A stretch of DNA of 5,023 bases from Deinococcus sp. (GTDB lineage: Bacteria > Deinococcota > Deinococci > Deinococcales > Deinococcaceae). The notes beneath the pieces were generated by a model, which had not been told where the DNA came from, did no database searches, and saw only the letters and a list, made by a program, of their open reading frames with translations. The DNA lies in assembly GCA_028287665.1 (NCBI GenBank), contig JAQBPF010000253.1, positions 1 through 5,023 on the forward strand. The letters run 5' to 3'. Made by a program: the position numbers and the translations under genes. Shown here one piece after another: positions 1 to 5,023 of this stretch (positions are counted from its first letter, which is position 1; every line of letters begins with the position of its first letter).

Positions 1-2053
<2,053 letters not shown>

Positions 2054-2157
2054 GGCTTCAGGCTAAGGCCCATGGTCTGCCTGTGGATAGGGTAAACGTT
2101 AGGCAAGCGTAGACTTCCCACTCTTACCCCCTTCAAAAACCGTCACACTGTAGGCAT
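2054..2157. promoter_or_regulatory. Divergent intergenic region between YyaL-like and transglutaminase-like genes
   Basis: These 104 bases separate two divergent start codons, so promoters for both genes should lie here. No convincing paired -35/-10 boxes can be read on either strand. Weak -10-like hexamers on the minus strand are TAACGT and TACCCT, near 2088-2101. On the plus strand only TAGGCA abuts the ATG, which is too close for a -10 box. Neither start has a purine-rich ribosome binding site at normal spacing, which fits leaderless or weakly initiated transcripts. The promoter function is inferred from gene orientation alone. Confidence 0.45.
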
Positions 2158-3066
2158 ATGGCACCGCACGACCCGGCTCTGACCTCAGAAGCAGCCCCTT
2201 TTGAAAATCCTGTCCGCGTCCGCGCGGGCTTTTCCTTAACCTTCGACGTGCCGTTTCCCACGCCCATGCTGTTTGTGGTGCAGCCGCAAGACCGTTTGGA
2301 CGCCACCGGAACCCGCCAGCGCATCATTGATCAGCGTCCTCTTGGAGCGGCGCAGGGCATCCACACCTATATCGATTCTCACGGCAATACCGTCTGGCGG
2401 ATGCTGGCGCAACCCGGAATCCTGACCATCGGCCATGATCTGATTGCCGAGATTACCCGCTACCCGGATCCTATTTTGCCTGCACTCCGCAAAATGCCGG
2501 TAGAAGAATTGCCCGACGAAACCATCGGCTACCTGCTTCCCAGCCGGTACGTAGACAGCGATCTGGTGAGTGCTGAAGCCTGGGACCGTTTCGGACATAT
2601 CCAGGGCGGCTGGGCGCAGGTGCAGGCCATCAGCGATTATCTGCAGGACGAGTGCGTGTACGGCTACGGCAGCAACTCCTCGACGACGGCCAAGCAGGCG
2701 CTCGACAGCAAGCGGGCGGTGTGCCGCGACTTCGCGCATATGGGAGTGGCCTTTGCCCGCGCCCTGAATATCCCGGCCCGCTACGTGTGCGGTTACATGC
2801 CCGACATCGACATCGTGCCCGACCCCGTACCGATGGACTTTCATGCCTGGTTCGAGGCCTTTCTGGATGGACAGTGGCGCACCTTCGATGCCCGCCACAA
2901 CAAGCCCCGTGCAGGCCGAGTGCTGATCGCCCAGGGCCGCGACGCCAGCGATGTGGCCTTTTCGACCACGTTCGGCAGTGCCCGCCTGACCCACATGAAG
3001 GTGTGGGCCGACGAAACCAGCCCCGAAACCACGCTGGACGATCTGCCCAGGCCCAGAATCTTCTAG
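2158..3066 (+). CDS. Transglutaminase-like cysteine protease family protein
   Basis: This 302-residue protein has the usual architecture of bacterial COG1305 proteins. A beta-rich N-terminal domain (about 20-105) contains VRVRAGFSLTFDVPFPTPML and a segment resembling the family's D-x-x-GN-x-V/W strand (YIDSHGNTVW, 71-80). The transglutaminase core covers about 150-260. The catalytic triad is visible: Cys189 in RAVCRDFAH, His229 in MDFHAWFEAF and Asp244 in TFDARHN. The segment LNIPARYVCGYMPD (203-216) is the conserved strand after the Cys helix. No signal peptide or membrane segment is present, so it should act in the cytoplasm. Family members cleave or cross-link peptide or amide bonds, but the substrate here is unknown. 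The ATG at 2158 is the first start after an in-frame TAG at 2110 and has no good Shine-Dalgarno. The alpha-E (DUF403) and ATP-grasp partners that often accompany this family are absent from the window. The gene faces the methyltransferase gene across a 346-base gap. Confidence 0.93.
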   Translation: MAPHDPALTSEAAPFENPVRVRAGFSLTFDVPFPTPMLFVVQPQDRLDATGTRQRIIDQRPLGAAQGIHTYIDSHGNTVWRMLAQPGILTIGHDLIAEITRYPDPILPALRKMPVEELPDETIGYLLPSRYVDSDLVSAEAWDRFGHIQGGWAQVQAISDYLQDECVYGYGSNSSTTAKQALDSKRAVCRDFAHMGVAFARALNIPARYVCGYMPDIDIVPDPVPMDFHAWFEAFLDGQWRTFDARHNKPRAGRVLIAQGRDASDVAFSTTFGSARLTHMKVWADETSPETTLDDLPRPRIF

Positions 3067-3126
3067 TCCAGTTCTCCCGGTTGCGCCGAGTAAAGCAGGC
3101 TGTTGTCTGCTCCGCTCCCGCTCTGT

Positions 3127-3183
3127 CGTCAACAGTTGAGTCACCTGCCTCTCGTCCAGGCAGCTGGACAGGTGGTGTTGACG
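3127..3183. repeat. Bulged long stem-loop (inverted repeat)
   Basis: Three helices stack into one long stem. CGTCAAC (3127-3133) pairs with GTTGACG (3177-3183). CACCT (3142-3146) pairs with AGGTG (3170-3174), with two G-U pairs just below it (3140-3176 and 3141-3175). GTCCAG (3154-3159) pairs with CTGGAC (3164-3169) around a GCAG tetraloop. The whole right arm, 3164-3183, is paired without interruption. The left arm has two unpaired insertions (3134-3139 and 3147-3153). Neither side is followed by a T-run, so it is not a classic intrinsic terminator. It may be a folded 3' RNA element or one copy of a small dispersed non-coding repeat. The pairing is read directly from the sequence; the function is unknown. 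Confidence 0.6.
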
Positions 3184-3303
3184 CGCCCTCCTGTTCCAAA
3201 AAGGTAAGGCCGACCCAAGCTAAGGCCAGCCTTCCAGGCGCACGGGCTTCACCCGGCCCGCTGTCTATTCAGTGCGCTGATACGATTAAGTTAACACGGT
3301 TAC

Positions 3304-3325
3304 TGTCACAGCTGTGTCACAGCTG
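3304..3325. repeat. 11-bp tandem repeat containing a perfect 17-bp palindrome
   Basis: TGTCACAGCTG occurs twice in direct succession (3304-3314 and 3315-3325), about one helical turn apart. Within it, CAGCTGTG-T-CACAGCTG (3309-3325) is a perfect inverted repeat with 8-base arms and a single central base. This geometry is typical of a binding site for a dimeric regulator, but the site lies between two gene ends rather than before a start codon. It differs from the TTATG-type radiation/desiccation response motif of Deinococcus, and it lacks the six-base spacer of a standard CRP site (TGTGA-N6-TCACA). The repeat is certain; the operator role is a guess. Confidence 0.6.
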
Positions 3326-3364
3326 GGCGCAGAGTCAGCAGGCGTGTTTATACATCTTTTCTTC

Positions 3365-3393
3365 ATTAAAGCAGGATCGGGGAGTAACCTGCT
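3365..3393 (-). terminator. Possible second terminator of the methyltransferase gene
   Basis: On the minus strand, AGCAGG (3393-3388) pairs with CCTGCT (3375-3370) over a 12-base loop and is followed by TTAAT. It lies about 20 bases beyond the methyltransferase stop codon. The loop is long and the T-tract is poor, so this may be a weak backup terminator or a chance stem. Confidence 0.3.
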
Positions 3394-3397
3394 GTTC

Positions 3398-3418
3398 AAC
3401 AAAGCCTGAAGTTCAGGC
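3398..3418 (-). terminator. Probable intrinsic terminator of the methyltransferase gene
   Basis: On the minus strand, GCCTGA-ACT-TCAGGC (3418-3404) forms a perfect 6-bp stem with a 3-base loop and is followed by TTTGTT. The stem includes the methyltransferase TGA stop codon (3415-3413). The position right at the end of the gene supports a terminator; the short stem and interrupted T-run limit confidence. Read on the plus strand the stem is followed by CGAG, so it would not terminate transcripts coming from the transglutaminase side. Confidence 0.45.
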
Positions 3419-4165
3419 CGAGTTGCTGCTGGCCCGCGTCTGAAACACCATCACTTCACTGTGGGTGTCGAGCGGCCCACCGTGAAAGCTGCCTGTAACC
3501 CGTGGGGCTTCGAAGCCTGCGTAACGCAGCAGCCACTCCACCTCAAAGCGGGTGTAATAGCGCTGCGTCAGGGTGTAGTGCCGCCGCGTTAGCCGTCCGT
3601 CTGTATGGGTCGTATCGGCGTGATACTCGGTGGTGATGTGCTGGCGGGGTTTGTCGTGCCGCTGCACCAAAAAGACGTCGGTGCGCGAGCCGTCTGCGCC
3701 GTAAAAGGTTTCGCCTTCGTGCCGCACGGTGTTGGGTTTGCCGAAGCGGGGCACGTACAGGTCAAACACGAAGGCTCCACCCGGTGCCAGATGCGTGTGG
3801 ATGTTGTGCAGCGCGGCCAATTGTTCGCCCGGCGTGTACAGGTGCATCAGCGCATTGAAGGGTGCGAGTGCCAGCCCGAAGCGTTCCTCCAGCCGGAAGG
3901 ACTGCGCGTCGCCCTGCACGAAGTTCAGGCTCAGGCCATCTGCCGCTGCCCGCGCCCGCCCCCGCTCGATCATGCGTGCGCTGGGTTCTATGCCCGTGAC
4001 CGCCACGCTGCGCCGTGCCAGAAACGCCGTGACCCGGCCTGTGCCCGCGCCGATTTCCAGTACCGGGCCGCCCGTTCGCTCGGCCACGCCCGCATAGAAG
4101 TGCAGGTCGTCACGGTAGATGTCGTATTGGTGGTCGTAGAGGTCGGCAAAATCGTCGTAGTTCAC
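3413..4165 (-). CDS. Class I SAM-dependent methyltransferase
   Basis: This 250-residue protein has a Rossmann-like methyltransferase fold. Motif I, VLEIGAGTGR (35-44), binds S-adenosylmethionine. The acidic end of strand 2 is Glu60 in VTGIEPS. VQGDAQSF (83-90, Asp86) precedes APFNALMHL (102-109, the usual post-strand-4 segment), and HLAPGGAFVFDLY (125-137) is the strand-5 region. The N-terminal pattern YDDFADLYDHQYD followed by DLHFY is typical of the small-molecule or uncharacterised class I enzymes, and supports the chosen start. The C-terminal half (about 150-245) is mostly strands, ending with YAGFEAPRVTGSF, a common substrate-side region. The substrate cannot be inferred. The start codon is GTG (4165-4163) with no Shine-Dalgarno. 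It lies 71 bases downstream of the deacetylase gene on the same strand. A hairpin overlaps its stop codon. Confidence 0.93.
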   Translation of the reverse strand: MNYDDFADLYDHQYDIYRDDLHFYAGVAERTGGPVLEIGAGTGRVTAFLARRSVAVTGIEPSARMIERGRARAAADGLSLNFVQGDAQSFRLEERFGLALAPFNALMHLYTPGEQLAALHNIHTHLAPGGAFVFDLYVPRFGKPNTVRHEGETFYGADGSRTDVFLVQRHDKPRQHITTEYHADTTHTDGRLTRRHYTLTQRYYTRFEVEWLLRYAGFEAPRVTGSFHGGPLDTHSEVMVFQTRASSNSA

Positions 4166-4200
4166 AGGGGACAGGGTAGGCGCTTTGGAGGAGAGGTGAA
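4166..4200 (-). promoter_or_regulatory. Possible leaderless promoter of the methyltransferase gene
   Basis: On the minus strand, TTCACC (4200-4195) and TACCCT (4178-4173) are 16 bases apart and resemble -35 and -10 boxes. TACCCT ends 7 bases before the GTG start, which would place transcription initiation at or next to the start codon. Together with the lack of a Shine-Dalgarno this fits a leaderless mRNA, a common arrangement in Deinococcus. The hexamers match the consensus only partly. The 71-base gap would also allow read-through from the deacetylase gene. Confidence 0.35.
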
Positions 4201-4236
4201 CCGTGGAAGCCTGGGCTTTGATTCATTCGTATGGGG

Positions 4237-4992
4237 CTATTCCGTTCTACCCATGACATCCCGCCAAGTTCGCACCTTCGCTCCCGGCAATTCTCCCAGC
4301 GGCGTAGCCAACCAGCCAGCCTCCTGCATCTGCCGCAGCACTTCGGGCAGGGCGGGCATGGTCACGCGAGCGCCGGGGCCAGCGTCGTGCAGCACCAGCA
4401 CCGCGCCAGGGTGAAGTTTGGCGAGGACTTGGGCGGGCAAGGTTTCGGGCGTCGCCCCCCGTTGCCAGTCGCCGCCCTCTGCGCTCCAGTGTGCGCCCGT
4501 GACTCCTGCTATGCGCTGCCCCAGCACCGTTGCCAGCGTGTACGCGCCGTGCGGCGGGCGATGAAAGCGGGCGGGCAACCCCGTGACCGCACTGACCCGG
4601 CGGGCGGCCCGGATGGGGTCAAGGAACGCCCCCCAGGGCGAACGAATCCAGGCGTGCACATGCCGCGCCGCGTGCGGTTCTACTTCATGGCCTTCCGCCA
4701 GAAGGCGGGCGATCAGGTCAGGGTGCACCTCGGCATTGGCCGCTATGACGAAGAAGGTGGCCCGCACATGGGCAGCTCTGAGTGCGTCCAGGACGGCAGG
4801 CGTGGTGGCTGGGTCTGGCCCGTCATCGAACGTCAGCGCAAAGGTTTTGTCTGCCCCCGATCCTTGCCGCACGATGCCCAGATTCAAACGCTGCACCAGC
4901 AGATAGGGCAACCCGATGTAGACGGCCCCAACAGCTCCCAACAGCCCAGCTGCCCGAATCCACACCCCGTTTTTGCCCTTCCCACTCACCAC
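4237..4992 (-). CDS. Membrane-anchored polysaccharide deacetylase (NodB/CE4 family)
   Basis: This 251-residue protein starts with a short basic stretch and a hydrophobic segment (about 12-33, AAGLLGAVGAVYIGLPYLLV), which should anchor it in the membrane with the enzyme outside. The NodB domain follows. TFDDGPD (54-60) supplies the catalytic base Asp56 and the metal ligand Asp57. HAARH (107-111) supplies the two metal-binding histidines. RPPHG (145-149) is motif 3, the segment ending GGDW (173-176) is motif 4, and LVLHDA (199-204) carries the late His202. Such enzymes remove acetyl groups from N-acetylated sugars in peptidoglycan or surface polysaccharide; the exact substrate is unknown. HAARH replaces the more usual H-S/T-x-x-H. 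The start is uncertain: GTG at 4992 and GTG at 4989 are adjacent, the frame stays open to the right edge, and no strong Shine-Dalgarno is seen. It may share a transcript with the downstream methyltransferase. Confidence 0.92.
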   Translation of the reverse strand: MVSGKGKNGVWIRAAGLLGAVGAVYIGLPYLLVQRLNLGIVRQGSGADKTFALTFDDGPDPATTPAVLDALRAAHVRATFFVIAANAEVHPDLIARLLAEGHEVEPHAARHVHAWIRSPWGAFLDPIRAARRVSAVTGLPARFHRPPHGAYTLATVLGQRIAGVTGAHWSAEGGDWQRGATPETLPAQVLAKLHPGAVLVLHDAGPGARVTMPALPEVLRQMQEAGWLATPLGELPGAKVRTWRDVMGRTE

Positions 4993-5006
4993 TGACCACT
5001 CACCAC
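4982..5006. repeat. Direct repeat at the deacetylase start (11 bp, period 14)
   Basis: CCACTCACCAC occurs at 4982-4992 and again at 4996-5006, separated by TGA. On the minus strand each copy reads GTGGTGAGTGG. The downstream copy supplies the two adjacent GTG codons where the deacetylase probably starts. Because the period is 14, the upstream copy puts the same GTGs in another frame. This looks like a small local duplication or a simple-sequence tract. Confidence 0.6.
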
Positions 5007-5023
5007 CAACGGTTTTGCCTGTT

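Larger units (their letters stand above)
3067..3412. other. Structured non-coding gap between convergent genes
   Basis: These 346 bases lie between the 3' ends of two convergent genes. No credible gene is present: a plus-strand frame that runs through it from inside the transglutaminase gene has low-complexity, unrelated residues and no start signal. The region holds a bulged stem (3127-3183), a TAAGGCC direct repeat (3205-3211 and 3221-3227), a perfect palindrome within a tandem repeat (3304-3325), an AT-rich stretch (about 3345-3370, including TATACA at 3349-3354) and two hairpins near the methyltransferase stop. A short stem, AGCAG/CTGCT at 3094-3111, follows the transglutaminase stop but lacks a T-run, so no canonical terminator for that gene is visible. 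Confidence 0.7.

Noticed and set aside
2236..3144. Minus-strand open frame of 302 codons opposite the transglutaminase gene
   Set aside because: It has no domain, and the plus-strand frame shows an intact catalytic triad. It is a mirror-frame artefact of GC-rich codons.
3205..3227. TAAGGCC direct repeat, also seen as GCTAAGGCC at 2062-2070
   Set aside because: It is short and without consistent position or symmetry, so chance is a sufficient explanation.
3243..3262. CGGGC/GCCCG stem as a terminator
   Set aside because: The stem is short with an 8-base loop and has no T-run on either strand.
3280..3300. TTAAGTTAAC segment as a Deinococcus radiation/desiccation response motif
   Set aside because: Only the GTTAAC core is symmetric; it lacks the 17-bp TTATG...CATAA arrangement and no gene start follows.
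2652..3443. Plus-strand open frame crossing the convergent gap
   Set aside because: It begins inside the transglutaminase gene in another frame, the extra part in the gap is Ser/Ala/Gln-rich without motifs, and there is no start signal.
4187..4256. Strong GGAGGAG Shine-Dalgarno-like sequence on the plus strand followed by GTG codons, giving a 17-codon frame from 4203
   Set aside because: The spacing is poor, the peptide is tiny and overlaps the end of the deacetylase gene antisense, and there is no promoter evidence. It is most likely fortuitous.
4231..4995. Plus-strand frame covering the deacetylase gene
   Set aside because: It is an antisense shadow. The minus strand encodes clear NodB motifs (TFDDGPD, RPPHG, LHD).

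Overview
The window is GC-rich bacterial chromosomal DNA with four protein genes and no mobile element, tRNA, rRNA or CRISPR array. The high GC content, GTG starts, near-total lack of Shine-Dalgarno sequences and at least one start spaced like a leaderless promoter suggest a Deinococcus-type organism. This is inference: no species-specific marker is visible.

Layout, left to right. (1) Bases 1-2053, minus strand: a thioredoxin-fold / six-hairpin protein of the YyaL/SPATA20 (DUF255) family. It runs off the left edge but is nearly complete (684 codons visible). (2) Bases 2054-2157: a short gap between divergent genes. (3) Bases 2158-3066, plus strand: a cytoplasmic transglutaminase-like protein with an intact Cys-His-Asp triad. 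(4) Bases 3067-3412: a 346-base gap between convergent genes. It is unusually rich in symmetry: a bulged long stem, a perfect 17-bp palindrome inside an 11-bp tandem repeat, an AT-rich stretch, and two hairpins that probably end the minus-strand gene. (5) Bases 3413-4165, minus strand: a class I SAM-dependent methyltransferase. (6) Bases 4237-4992, minus strand: a membrane-anchored polysaccharide deacetylase (NodB/CE4 fold), 71 bases upstream of the methyltransferase. Its start region holds an imperfect tandem duplication.

The deacetylase and methyltransferase lie head to tail and could be co-transcribed, although a possible promoter sits between them. The YyaL-like and transglutaminase genes share one 104-base divergent control region. 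Nothing ties the four genes into one pathway. They look like ordinary housekeeping or envelope-related genes, and I see no convincing new multi-gene system. The most unexplained material is the structured gap at 3067-3412.
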